Assembly: GCA_030263275.1 (NCBI GenBank)
Contig: SZOR01000082.1
Coordinates: forward strand, 1 to 18,077
Direction: 5' to 3'
DNA from: DSNY01 sp016861185
Lineage (GTDB): Bacteria > Pseudomonadota > Gammaproteobacteria > Burkholderiales > Burkholderiaceae_F
DNA length: 18,077 nt
This document shows positions 9,072-18,007 of this stretch, piece by piece (position 1 is the first letter of the stretch; each line of letters starts with the position of its first letter). The notes below the pieces were generated by a model. It ran no database searches. It saw only the letters and a program-made list of their open reading frames with translations, and was not told where the DNA came from. The position numbers were made by a program, and so were the translations under genes.

Positions 9072-9983
9072 TTGACGCAAGCGCTGATCCCCGCGTCGCT
9101 CGTGCTGGGCAGCGGCGGCGCGCGCGGGCTCGCGCACATCGGCGTGATCCGCGCGCTGAACGAGCACGGCGGCTACGAGATCCGCGCGATCACCGGCTCG
9201 TCGATCGGCGCGCTGATCGGCGGCCTGCACGCCGCCGACCGGCTCGCGCCGTACACCGAATGGGTGCGCGGCCTGTCGCGCACCGACGTGTGGGGGCTGC
9301 TCGACTTCTCGTTCACGCGCAAGGGGCTGATCGAAGGCGAGCGCGTGATGAAGCGGCTCGCGGAACTGGTCGGCGATGCGCGCATCGAAGCGCTGCCGAT
9401 CCCGTTCACCGCGGTCGCCTCCGACATCGAGCGGCGGCGCGAGGTCTGGATGAGCCGCGGCTCGCTGTTCGAAGCGATCCGCGCGTCGATCGCGATCCCG
9501 GGGCTGTTAACGCCGGTCGAGCGCGACGGCCGGCTGCTGGTCGACGGCGGTCTGCTCAGCCCGCTGCCGATCGCGCCGACGCTGCCGCACGACGCGAAGC
9601 TCACCATCGCCGTGTCGCTCGACGGTGCGCCCGAGCGGTCCGCGCGCGCATCCGACGACCACGGCGAACCCGCTCCCGACAACGACGGCCCGCTGCAGCG
9701 CTGGTTCCGCCGGACGCGCGAGGCACGCCCCGACGCGAAGGAAGCGAGTTCCTTCAGCGCGTTCGACGTGATCGCCAAGTCGTTCGACGCGATGCAGGAT
9801 CGCATCGCGCGTTACCAGATCGCGGCGTACCGGCCCGACATCCTGATCGAGATCCCGAACGACGCCTGCGGCGTGCTGGACTTTCACCGCGCCGACGAGA
9901 TGATCGAGCTCGGTTATCGGCGCGCACAGGCGGCGCTGCGCGGTCCGCGCGACGAGTTCACCGGCGCCGACCGCCGATCCTAG
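9072..9983 (+). CDS. Patatin-like phospholipase / serine hydrolase, RssA-like
   Basis: A 303-residue patatin-fold hydrolase. The oxyanion-hole loop GSGGARG is at 13-19, the nucleophile is Ser44 in GSSIG (GxSxG), and the dyad Asp is about 158 in DGG. The N-terminal ASLVLGSGGARGLAHIGV pattern is typical of the bacterial RssA/NTE-type group. After the catalytic Asp there is an acidic, probably disordered insert (about 185-215), then a C-terminal helical part with PDILIEIP. It probably acts on lysophospholipids or other acyl esters on the cytosolic side; the substrate is unknown. It starts with TTG after a strong ribosome site, 62 bases behind the FNR-type gene. A GATAAT at 9023-9028 looks like a -10 box, but no -35 fits. 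GTG 9021 would add 17 residues. Confidence 0.9.
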   Translation: MTQALIPASLVLGSGGARGLAHIGVIRALNEHGGYEIRAITGSSIGALIGGLHAADRLAPYTEWVRGLSRTDVWGLLDFSFTRKGLIEGERVMKRLAELVGDARIEALPIPFTAVASDIERRREVWMSRGSLFEAIRASIAIPGLLTPVERDGRLLVDGGLLSPLPIAPTLPHDAKLTIAVSLDGAPERSARASDDHGEPAPDNDGPLQRWFRRTREARPDAKEASSFSAFDVIAKSFDAMQDRIARYQIAAYRPDILIEIPNDACGVLDFHRADEMIELGYRRAQAALRGPRDEFTGADRRS

Positions 9984-9986
9984 AAT
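9957..9986 (+). promoter_or_regulatory. Possible sigma-70 promoter for the BCCT gene
   Basis: TTCACC (9957-9962), an 18-base spacer and TAGAAT (9981-9986) resemble -35 and -10 boxes. The -10 overlaps the stop codon of the patatin gene. It would leave a leader of roughly 210 bases before the BCCT start. It is a by-eye match only. Confidence 0.3.
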
Positions 9987-9989
9987 CAT

Positions 9990-10010
9990 CCGCCGCCCGT
10001 CACGCGGCGG
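9990..10010. other. GC-rich hairpin between patatin and BCCT genes
   Basis: CCGCCGC (9990-9996) pairs with GCGGCGG (10004-10010) around a 7-base loop. No T-tract follows, so it is not a standard intrinsic terminator. It would sit at the very 5' end of the leader if the promoter just upstream is real. Nothing else convincing is seen in the rest of the 218-base gap. Confidence 0.35.
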
Positions 10011-10201
10011 TCGTGCTGCGTGCGAAGGCGGCAGGCAGCGGCGCGTCAGGTGCTTGCCTCGTCGCCGACCGCCGCGCACGAGGCGCCGGTCGCCGCACCG
10101 ATCGAAGCGGCGCTCCGGCGTGCGGAATGATCCGCCTTGTCCCTGTTCCCGCGCCGCTCGCCCGCGCGGGGGAGTTGGCGTTTCTGTCGGAGACACACGA
10201 G

Positions 10202-12160
<1,959 letters not shown>

Positions 12161-12294
12161 GCGGAGGCGGCTCGACGTAGTGTCCGCGGCCGATGGCGTT
12201 GGCGGAGGCGGCCGGTGCCGCAGCCTGCGCCGGACAACGTGCCGGTGCTTGCCCGGCGCCGCTACGATGCGACGGCCACGACGGGAGAGCGACG

Positions 12295-12963
12295 ATGAAG
12301 GAATCGACCAAGGCGCATCTGCGCCATACCCCGCGCTACCTGCTGATCGGCGTAATCACCGCCGCGCCGCTGTGGGTCACGTGGCTGGTGTTCGACTTCC
12401 TGCTGACGCTGCTTTCGCGGCTCGGCAGCCCGTGGATCAACGCGCTCGCCGCAGGGCTGCGCCGCGTGTCGCCGGCGCTCGCGGATTCACTCGCCGACTC
12501 CTGGTTCCAGTCGCTGCTGGCGGCGCTGATTTCGCTGGTGCTGCTGTACCTGCTCGGCTGGGCCGCGAGCCGCGTGATCGGCCGCCGCGTCCTCGACGCG
12601 TTCGACGCGCTGGTGCAGCGCATCCCGCTGGTGGCGGCGATCTACGGCGGCACCAAGCGGTTCCTGAGCGTCGTCAAGGAAAAACCCGCCGACGTGCAGC
12701 GCGTCGTGCTGATCCCGTTTCCGACGCGGGAGATGCGCGCAGTCGGCTTCGTCACCCGCGTGCTCGACGACGAGTCGAGCGGCCGCAAGATCGCCGCGGT
12801 GTACGTGCCGACCTCGCCGAACCCGACCTCGGGCTACATCGAGCTGGTGCCGCTCGACCACTGCACGCCGACCGACTGGTCGATGGACGAGGCGATGAGC
12901 TTCGTGATCACCGGCGGTGCGACCGCGCCGGCCAGCGTGCGCTTCGGCCGGGCCGGCGCCTGA
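12295..12963 (+). CDS. DUF502 family membrane protein
   Basis: A 222-residue protein of the DUF502 family, function unknown. Two hydrophobic helices (about 15-37 and 65-88) flank a short external loop, followed by a soluble C-terminal domain. The family hallmarks are visible: PLWVTWLVFDFL in the first helix, RIPLVAAIYGGTKRF after the second, VVLIPFPTREMRAVGFVT, and VYVPTSPNPTSGYIELVP. ATG 12295 is supported by GGGAGAG at 12283-12289. It lies 134 bases behind the BCCT gene; that gap shows only an isolated TACGAT (-10-like) at 12263-12268. The stop codon lies inside a hairpin shared with the convergent azoreductase gene. Confidence 0.92.
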   Translation: MKESTKAHLRHTPRYLLIGVITAAPLWVTWLVFDFLLTLLSRLGSPWINALAAGLRRVSPALADSLADSWFQSLLAALISLVLLYLLGWAASRVIGRRVLDAFDALVQRIPLVAAIYGGTKRFLSVVKEKPADVQRVVLIPFPTREMRAVGFVTRVLDDESSGRKIAAVYVPTSPNPTSGYIELVPLDHCTPTDWSMDEAMSFVITGGATAPASVRFGRAGA

Positions 12964-12979
12964 GGCTTCAGGCGCCGGC
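12952..12979. terminator. Shared hairpin covering both convergent stop codons
   Basis: A perfect 12-bp stem with a GGCT loop: left arm 12952-12963, right arm 12968-12979, core GCGCCTGA/TCAGGCGC. The left arm contains the DUF502 stop (TGA 12961-12963), and the right arm contains the azoreductase stop, read on the - strand (12968-12970). There is no T-tract on either side, so it may act as a bidirectional terminator or as an mRNA 3'-end stabiliser. Confidence 0.6.
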
Positions 12980-13525
12980 GGTCGCGATCGACTGCAGGCG
13001 TCCGCGCGCGGCGGCGATCGACGCGTCGCGCCGCTCGGGCAGTGCGAGCCCTTCGGCGCAGACGACCTCGATGTCGCGGATGCCGATGAAGTTCAGCACC
13101 GTCTTCAGATAACCGACGTGCATCGTCGCGATCGGCGTATCGCCGTACGCGCCGCCGCTGGTGGCGACGATCCAGGTCTTCCTGTCGGGCACCAGACCGA
13201 CCGGTCCCTTGTCGGTGTACTTGAAGGTCTTGCCGGCGAGCGTCACGCGGTCGATCCACGACTTCAACCCGCTCGCGATCGTGAAGTTGTACATCGGCGC
13301 GCCGATCACGAGCACGTCGGCCGACTTCAGCTCTTTGATCAGCGGGTCGCCGTCCCGGCCGAGGTTCGCGGGGGACAGGTGCGGCAGCGGCTCGCTGCCG
13401 AGGTCGCGATAGACGACTTCGAGCTTCGGGTCGGCGGCGCGATACACGTCGACGACGCCGCGCGTCAGTTGGCGCGACACCGACGCGTCGCCCAGAATGC
13501 TCGAATCCAGGTGCAGCAGTTTCAT
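12968..13525 (-). CDS. azoR: FMN-dependent NADH:quinone/azo reductase
   Basis: A 185-residue flavodoxin-fold enzyme of the AzoR family, which reduces quinones and azo compounds in two-electron steps with NADH and FMN. The phosphate-binding loop is in DSSILGDASVSRQL (7-20). The flavin-contacting PMYNF is at 77-81, followed by SGLKSWIDRV and the family stretch FKYTDKGPVGL; a SGGAYG turn follows. It is somewhat shorter than E. coli AzoR (201 residues). The start at 13525 is supported by GAGGAG (13531-13536 on the + strand), 5 bases upstream; a longer frame to 13573 lacks such a site. It is divergent from a LysR gene that probably regulates it, and convergent with DUF502. Confidence 0.93.
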   Translation of the reverse strand: MKLLHLDSSILGDASVSRQLTRGVVDVYRAADPKLEVVYRDLGSEPLPHLSPANLGRDGDPLIKELKSADVLVIGAPMYNFTIASGLKSWIDRVTLAGKTFKYTDKGPVGLVPDRKTWIVATSGGAYGDTPIATMHVGYLKTVLNFIGIRDIEVVCAEGLALPERRDASIAAARGRLQSIATAGA

Positions 13526-13545
13526 TTCGACTCCTCGATGCGTGT

Positions 13546-13561
13546 GCCGCACGGGTGCGGC
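13546..13561. promoter_or_regulatory. Perfect palindrome in the azoreductase leader
   Basis: GCCGCAC-GG-GTGCGGC is a 7-bp dyad with a 2-base centre, 20 bases upstream of the azoR start. It may be an operator, or a short hairpin in the azoR leader just before the ribosome site. GC-rich palindromes of this size can also arise by chance. Confidence 0.3.
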
Positions 13562-13612
13562 GTTCGAGGGCATTCTGGGCGGCGCAGCGGCCGCGGACTA
13601 GCCGGCGCGGAT

Positions 13613-13627
13613 GCAATGGATCATTGC
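13613..13627. promoter_or_regulatory. Candidate LysR operator between azoR and the LysR gene
   Basis: GCAATG-GAT-CATTGC is a perfect dyad. Its core, CAAT-N5-ATTG, has the 13-base geometry of LysR-family boxes (T-N11-A type), though with C and G at the ends. It lies near the middle of the 170-base divergent region, 88 bases from the azoR start and 69 bases from the LysR start. An AACAAT at 13636-13641 could be the -10 of the LysR gene, so binding here would fit autorepression plus control of azoR. Confidence 0.5.
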
Positions 13628-13649
13628 GGTGGTGGAACAATTTGGCCTG

Positions 13650-13689
13650 CCCCCTCTCCCCCTGCCCCTCTCCCGCAAGGGGAGAGGGG
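13650..13689. repeat. C-rich palindromic repeat with duplicated left arm
   Basis: CCCCTCTCCC occurs twice (13651-13660 and 13665-13674), and its reverse complement GGGAGAGGGG follows once (13680-13689). Either left arm can pair with the right arm. The unit looks like the dispersed C-rich palindromes common in high-GC proteobacterial genomes and differs in core sequence from the pair at 6090-6222. The right arm ends 6 bases before the LysR start codon. Confidence 0.65.
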
Positions 13690-13695
13690 TGTGAG

Positions 13696-14613
13696 ATGCG
13701 AGACCTGAACGATCTCTACTACTTCGCGCAGGTGGTCGAACACGGCGGCTTCGCGCGTGCGGCGCGCGCGCTCGGCGTGCCGACCTCGCGGCTTTCGCGC
13801 CGCATCGCCGCGCTCGAAGTGCGGCTCGGCACGCGGCTGATGCACCGGACCACGCGCAAGCTTTCGTTGACCGACGCGGGACGCGACGTCTACGCGCATT
13901 GCCGCACGGTCGTCGCCGCCGCCGAAGCAGCCGAGCAGGCGGCGGCGCATCGTTCGGCCGAACCGCGCGGACAGCTTCGCGTCGCCTGCCCGCTGGCGAT
14001 CGCGCAGTACGAGCTGGGGCCGATCCTCGGCGCGTTCATGCGCCGCCATCCGCTGGTCCGGCTCGATCTGCACGTGACGAACCGGCGCGTCGACCTGATC
14101 GAGGAAGGCATCGACGTCGCGCTGCGCGCGCGCGTTCCGGGCGACGAGGATCCGAACCTGGCGACGCGCAAACTGCGTCAGAGCCGCCGCGCGGTGCTCG
14201 CCGCGCCCGCGCTATTGAAGGAGGTCGGCCGCATCGAGACCCCCGACGATCTGCAGCGCGTGCCGGTGCTCGATTTCGGCACGTTCGCGGAGTCCACGGT
14301 GTGGCGGCTGTCGGGCCCGAACGGCGAGATGCGCCGGATCACCGTGCCGGCGCGCATGCACGCAGACGATTTCGTCGTGCTCAAGTGGGCCGCGCTCGAC
14401 GGTCTCGGCGCGTGTCTGCTGCCGCCGCACTACTGCAGCGAGGAACTGGCGCGCGGCCGCCTCGTGCACCTGCTGCCGCAGTGGAGCGCGCCGGCCGAGA
14501 TCGTGCACGTCGTCTACCCGAGCGCGCGGCTTCTCGCGCCCGCCGTGCGCGCGTTCGTCGATTTCGTCGCCGAACACCTCGCCAGGCCGGTCGCCGCGCC
14601 GCGGCGGCGCTGA
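13696..14613 (+). CDS. LysR family transcription regulator
   Basis: A 305-residue LysR-type regulator. The N-terminal winged helix-turn-helix (about 1-60) shows the family pattern DLYYFAQVVEHGGFARAARAL, SRLSRRIAALE and RLMHRTTRKLSLTDAG. Residues from about 90 form the periplasmic-binding-like effector domain, with RRVDLIEEGIDVALRAR and a DGLGACLLP turn. It belongs to the group often found beside quinone or NAD(P)H reductases. The ligand is unknown. The ATG at 13696 gives the standard LysR N-terminus. Its ribosome site seems to be the G-rich right arm of the repeat just upstream. It is divergent from azoR, and the most likely role is control of azoR and itself. It may be cotranscribed with the USP gene 45 bases downstream. 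Confidence 0.93.
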   Translation: MRDLNDLYYFAQVVEHGGFARAARALGVPTSRLSRRIAALEVRLGTRLMHRTTRKLSLTDAGRDVYAHCRTVVAAAEAAEQAAAHRSAEPRGQLRVACPLAIAQYELGPILGAFMRRHPLVRLDLHVTNRRVDLIEEGIDVALRARVPGDEDPNLATRKLRQSRRAVLAAPALLKEVGRIETPDDLQRVPVLDFGTFAESTVWRLSGPNGEMRRITVPARMHADDFVVLKWAALDGLGACLLPPHYCSEELARGRLVHLLPQWSAPAEIVHVVYPSARLLAPAVRAFVDFVAEHLARPVAAPRRR

Positions 14614-14658
14614 CGCGCGCGTGGCAAGATCGGGGCTCGTCCACTCGAGGCACTCCGC

Positions 14659-15084
14659 ATGCGCATCCTGCTCGCGATCGACGGCAGCGGACATTCGCAC
14701 AAGGCGGTCGACTATCTGCTCGCCCATCCCGAGCTGCTCGGCGGCCGGACCGAGATCACCTGCGTGTTCGTCGAGACGCCGCCGCCGCTGCGCATGGTCG
14801 GCGCGCTCGGCGCCGACCCCGGCATGCCGTCGGTGCCGCCGATCGACCCGGCGGCCATCGTCGCGCCGCTGCTGGAAAAGTTGCGCGCGGCGGGGCTTGC
14901 GGTCGAGCTCGTGGTGCGCGAAGGCGATCCGGGGCTGGAGATCGCGCAGCTCGCGTGCGACCGCGGCTGCGAACTGATCGTGATGGGTTCGCACGGCCGC
15001 GGGCTGTTCAGGCGCGCGGTCCTCGGCTCGGTCGCGAACAAGGTGCTCGCGTCGTGCAACGTGGCGGTGCTGATCGTGCGGTAA
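14659..15084 (+). CDS. Universal stress protein, single UspA domain
   Basis: A 141-residue UspA protein. The first strand ends in the adenine-contacting Asp of AIDGSGHS. The complete nucleotide loop is GSHG, nine residues, GS, in the sequence IVMGSHGRGLFRRAVLGS, so this belongs to the ATP-binding type. The family-typical end, CNVAVLIVR, closes the fold. ATG 14659 is preceded by CGAGG at 14646-14650. It lies 45 bases after the LysR gene and 16 bases before a second USP gene, with which it probably forms an operon. It likely acts in the cytosol as an ATP-dependent stress switch; its partner is unknown. Confidence 0.93.
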   Translation: MRILLAIDGSGHSHKAVDYLLAHPELLGGRTEITCVFVETPPPLRMVGALGADPGMPSVPPIDPAAIVAPLLEKLRAAGLAVELVVREGDPGLEIAQLACDRGCELIVMGSHGRGLFRRAVLGSVANKVLASCNVAVLIVR

Positions 15085-15100
15085 ACGATCCACACGGGCG

Positions 15101-15997
15101 ATGAAGATCCTGCTGCCCGTCCACGCCGGTGAACACAGCCTCGAAGCGGCGGCCTTCGTCGCGTCGCGCTGCGCGCCGATCGGCGCGAATCCCGAGATCG
15201 TGCTGCTGAACGTGCAGCAGCCGGCGTTCGCGGGCCTGCCGACGCGGGCGGCGCGCGAGCGGCTGCAGGCGTTTTACGCGAAGGAGGCGGCGAAGGCCCT
15301 CGAGCCCGCGCAGGCGATCCTCGCCGCGGCGGGACTGAAGGCGCAGGCGATGCACGTCAGCGGCCAGCCCGGACCGCGCATCGCGCAGACCGCGCGCATG
15401 CTCGCGGCCGATCTGATCGTGCTCGGCGGCGTGCGCCGCCCGCCCGCGGCCGGTGCGCTGCTCGGATCGGTCGCGGCCGAGGTCCTCGCGCGCTGCCGCA
15501 CCCCGGTGCTGCTGTTGCGCGGCGCCGAGCATCCGCCCGATCGCGGCATGCGCGTCGGCATCGCGGTCGACGGCTCGCCCTACGGCAACGCGGCGGTCAA
15601 GTACGCGCTGCGCCACCTTCCGCTGTTCGGCGCCGAGCCGAAGTTCGCGCTGATCCACGTCGTCCGCGAAGGCGCGCTGCAGGTGCAGGCGCTGCTCGCC
15701 AATCTGTCGGGCGCCGGGATTTCCTTCGAGGTGATGCGCACGCTGCGCCAGCAGGCGGTCGAGCGCGCGCTGCGCACGCCGCTGCGGCTGTTCGCGCGGG
15801 CGGGGCAAGCGGTACGGACGGTCGAACTCGACGGCGCGCCCGGCGACGCGATCGCGAACCATGCCGACGCGCAACTCGACCTGCTCGTGATGGGCTCGCA
15901 CGGCCACGGTCCGTTCTCCTCCGCCGTGCTCGGCTCGACCGCGCTGCGCGTCGCCTCGCACTGCAAGGTTCCGGTGCTGCTGATCCGGCGGCCGTGA
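15101..15997 (+). CDS. Tandem universal stress protein with degenerate first domain
   Basis: A 298-residue protein of two UspA folds. Domain 1 (about 1-147) lacks the usual Asp: the site reads LLPVHAGEHS where most members have VDGSEHS. Its nucleotide loop reads GGVR, nine residues, GS, so Arg replaces the second Gly. Domain 2 (about 150-298) is intact, with AVDGSPYGN and GSHG, nine residues, GS. I infer that only domain 2 binds nucleotide. It follows the single-domain USP by 16 bases, with only a weak GGGCG before ATG 15101, consistent with translational coupling. The downstream patatin gene is convergent. Confidence 0.92.
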   Translation: MKILLPVHAGEHSLEAAAFVASRCAPIGANPEIVLLNVQQPAFAGLPTRAARERLQAFYAKEAAKALEPAQAILAAAGLKAQAMHVSGQPGPRIAQTARMLAADLIVLGGVRRPPAAGALLGSVAAEVLARCRTPVLLLRGAEHPPDRGMRVGIAVDGSPYGNAAVKYALRHLPLFGAEPKFALIHVVREGALQVQALLANLSGAGISFEVMRTLRQQAVERALRTPLRLFARAGQAVRTVELDGAPGDAIANHADAQLDLLVMGSHGHGPFSSAVLGSTALRVASHCKVPVLLIRRP

Positions 15998-16000
15998 GCG

Positions 16001-16023
16001 GCGCGGGTCGCGGTGCCCCGCGC
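16001..16023. terminator. Hairpin between convergent USP and patatin genes
   Basis: GCGCGGG (16001-16007) pairs with CCCGCGC (16017-16023) around a 9-base loop, in the 30-base gap between two convergent stop codons. No T-tract is present. Position favours a terminator or mRNA 3'-end role in both directions. Confidence 0.4.
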
Positions 16024-16027
16024 GCGG

Positions 16028-17047
16028 TCAACGCGCCGGCGGCCCGAACAGCGTGGCGATGTCCGCGCTCGAACGGCGGCCGAGCGACGCGCGGTGCGCG
16101 GCGAGCCACGTGTCGGCGCGCGCGCGGCCTTCGTCGCGCAGCTCGCGCAGGAACGCGAGGCTCGTGTTCAGCGCCTTACCGCCGTCCAGCTCGCGAAGAA
16201 AATCCTCGCTGTCGATGACGTGGAACCTCAGCGCGCGCAGCCGCCGCTCGAGGCCGAACGGCCACCAGCCGCCCCGCGCGCGTTCGCGCGCGAGGGCGAG
16301 TCCGCGCATCTCGCGCAGGAACGCGGCGTTGAAGTGGATCTCGGTCAGCCGCGCGCGGATGCCTTCGACCGAGCTGGGCGTGCCGGTGCGCTCGCGCGGC
16401 AGCAGCATCACGATCAGCAGGTCGGAGGCTTCGCAGTCGTAGACGAGCGGATACACGGGCGGATTGCCGGTGTAGCCGCCGTCCCAGTAGTCCTCGCCGT
16501 CGATGACGACCGCGTGATGCAGCGTGGGCAGGCAGGCCGACGCGAGCAGGTGCTCGGCGGTCAGCTCGCGCTCGGTAAACACGCGCAGGCTGCCGCGGCG
16601 CACGTGCGTGGCGGCGACGAACAGCCGCACGGGGCTCGCGCGGCGCAGCCGCTCGAAGTCGAACTGCTGCTTGACGATCGCGCGCAGCGGGTTGATGTCG
16701 AACGGATTGATCTCCTGCGGCGAGAAGAAGCGCGTCAGCCCGAGCAGGAAGGTCGCCGGCGAATGCGCGAAGCCCGCGGGCAGGTTCGGCGTGAAGGGAA
16801 GCTGCACCGCGTACGACGCTTCGCCGATCGCGGTCCAGAACGCGGCGAGCGCGCGCTGCGCGCCCTCGGCACCGCCTTCGGCCCAGCCGTGCGCGAGCGC
16901 GACCGCGTTCATCGCGCCCGCGCTCGCGCCGCTCACGCCCTCGAAAGAAATGCCCGGCTCTTCCAGCAGCCGGTCGAGCACGCCCCAGGTGATCGCGCCC
17001 AATGCGCCGCCGCCCTGCAGCGCGAGGTTGATTCGATGCTTCGGCAT
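16028..17047 (-). CDS. Patatin-like phospholipase
   Basis: A 339-residue patatin-fold hydrolase. Oxyanion loop GGGALG at 12-17, nucleophile Ser42 in GASAG (GxSxG), and dyad Asp189 in DGGYTGNP. It has no signal peptide or clear membrane helix. Its sequence between the catalytic residues (FFSPQEINPFDINPLR, ATHVRRGSLRVF) differs strongly from the patatin at 9072-9983, so the two are not recent duplicates. It probably hydrolyses phospholipid or other acyl esters; the substrate is unknown. The start at 17047 gives the compact family N-terminus; the site upstream is weak. The 113 bases between it and the GNAT gene show no clear promoter. It is convergent with the USP operon. Confidence 0.92.
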   Translation of the reverse strand: MPKHRINLALQGGGALGAITWGVLDRLLEEPGISFEGVSGASAGAMNAVALAHGWAEGGAEGAQRALAAFWTAIGEASYAVQLPFTPNLPAGFAHSPATFLLGLTRFFSPQEINPFDINPLRAIVKQQFDFERLRRASPVRLFVAATHVRRGSLRVFTERELTAEHLLASACLPTLHHAVVIDGEDYWDGGYTGNPPVYPLVYDCEASDLLIVMLLPRERTGTPSSVEGIRARLTEIHFNAAFLREMRGLALARERARGGWWPFGLERRLRALRFHVIDSEDFLRELDGGKALNTSLAFLRELRDEGRARADTWLAAHRASLGRRSSADIATLFGPPAR

Positions 17048-17160
17048 CCCGCTTTCGATCGGTCAATGAAACCGGTCGATGATGCCGCGATGCAAGCACG
17101 ATGCCATGACCCGTGCGGGCTCGCCTCGATGCGGGATGCACGCGCGCAACAACGGCGCGA

Positions 17161-17607
17161 TCAGCGGCACCACTCGTACCGGATGTCCTCGAGCTGCCAC
17201 GTCGGTTCGAAGCCGCGTGCCGCGACGACGAAGCCGTTGCGTTCGTAGAACGCCTGCGCGCCGCGGTTACGGGCGAAGGTGTAGAGCCACAGGTGCCCGC
17301 TCGATCGATCCTTCGCCCACTCCAGCAGCGCGCGTCCGATGCCCTGGCGCTGGCAGCCGACGCGCACGTAGAGCTGCGCGATGGATTCGCGCGTCGCTGC
17401 GATGAAGCCGACGATTCGCCCGTCCTGCCGAGCCACGCGCACGTCGTTGCGCGGCAGGACTTCGTCGACGAAATAGCTCCGCTGCTGCGCCAGCGGATGC
17501 GGGTCGACGATGCCGACGCCCGCTTCGAAGCTGGCGCGCCACATGCAAACGAGTTCGTCGAGCCAGCGCGGCTCGAATTCGACGGGCGCGACGCGCGCGG
17601 CACTCAC
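17161..17607 (-). CDS. GNAT family N-acetyltransferase
   Basis: A 148-residue acetyl-CoA-dependent acyltransferase fold. The acetyl-CoA pyrophosphate motif (Q/R-x-x-G-x-G/A) is Q86-R-Q-G-I-G91, just after the LYVRV strand, and the C-terminal AQAFYERNGFV is the standard helix and strand of motif B. The substrate cannot be told. It begins with GTG at 17607, 13 bases after the stop of the VOC gene, so the two are probably cotranscribed. The ribosome site is weak; Met22 is an unlikely alternative because it would remove the first strand. Confidence 0.9.
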   Translation of the reverse strand: MSAARVAPVEFEPRWLDELVCMWRASFEAGVGIVDPHPLAQQRSYFVDEVLPRNDVRVARQDGRIVGFIAATRESIAQLYVRVGCQRQGIGRALLEWAKDRSSGHLWLYTFARNRGAQAFYERNGFVVAARGFEPTWQLEDIRYEWCR

Positions 17608-17620
17608 CCAACGTGGCCCG

Positions 17621-18007
17621 TCACTGCCCCGGCGGCGGCTGCCACAGTTCGACCTTGTTGCCCTCGGGATCGATGACCCAGCCGAACTTGCCGTACTCGG
17701 ATTCGTCGGTCTTCTCGAGTACGCGGCAGCCCTCTGCGCGCAGCAGCCCGAGCAGCGCCGTGAGGTCGGCCACGCGGTAATTGATCATGAACGGGGCCTT
17801 GCTCGGCGCGAAGTAGTCGCCGTCGGCGGAGCCGATCGACCAGATCGTCGTGCCGCCGGTCGGATTGCCGGCCTCGTCGGCCCAGCGGAACGCCGCGCCG
17901 CCCCATTCCCGCACGTCGATGCCGAGGTGTTTTCTGTACCAGGCTCGCAGTGCCTCGGGATCCCTGGCATTGAAGAAGATGCCGCCGATGCCGGTGACGC
18001 GCTTCAT
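17621..18007 (-). CDS. VOC (glyoxalase/bleomycin-resistance fold) protein
   Basis: A 128-residue protein of two beta-alpha-beta-beta-beta units. The family pattern is seen at both ends: FFNARDPEALRAWYRKHLG near the start, and a final DPEGNKVELWQPP with the conserved metal-ligand Glu. The second module begins near PFMINYRVADLTALLGLL. The first strand (GIGGIFFNARD) has no His or Glu at the usual first ligand position, so metal binding and enzyme activity are uncertain. The start at 18007 is well supported by AAGGAG (18014-18019 on the + strand), 6 bases upstream. It heads a - strand pair with the GNAT gene. The 70 bases beyond it to the window edge hold its leader; no clear promoter is seen. 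Confidence 0.9.
   Translation of the reverse strand: MKRVTGIGGIFFNARDPEALRAWYRKHLGIDVREWGGAAFRWADEAGNPTGGTTIWSIGSADGDYFAPSKAPFMINYRVADLTALLGLLRAEGCRVLEKTDESEYGKFGWVIDPEGNKVELWQPPPGQ

Noticed and set aside
10020..10130. Small + strand frame (about 36 codons, GTG start, TGA near 10128) in the gap before the BCCT gene
   Set aside because: Codon use is plausible, but there is no ribosome site and no recognisable product, so it cannot be told from chance.
14596..14610. Palindrome at the end of the LysR coding region
   Set aside because: It codes for Ala/Pro/Arg-rich residues with biased codons, which makes GC palindromes common; the central gap is too small for a useful hairpin and no T-tract follows.
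16013..17248. + strand frame of 411 codons
   Set aside because: It is antisense to the patatin gene, with composition typical of a shadow frame.
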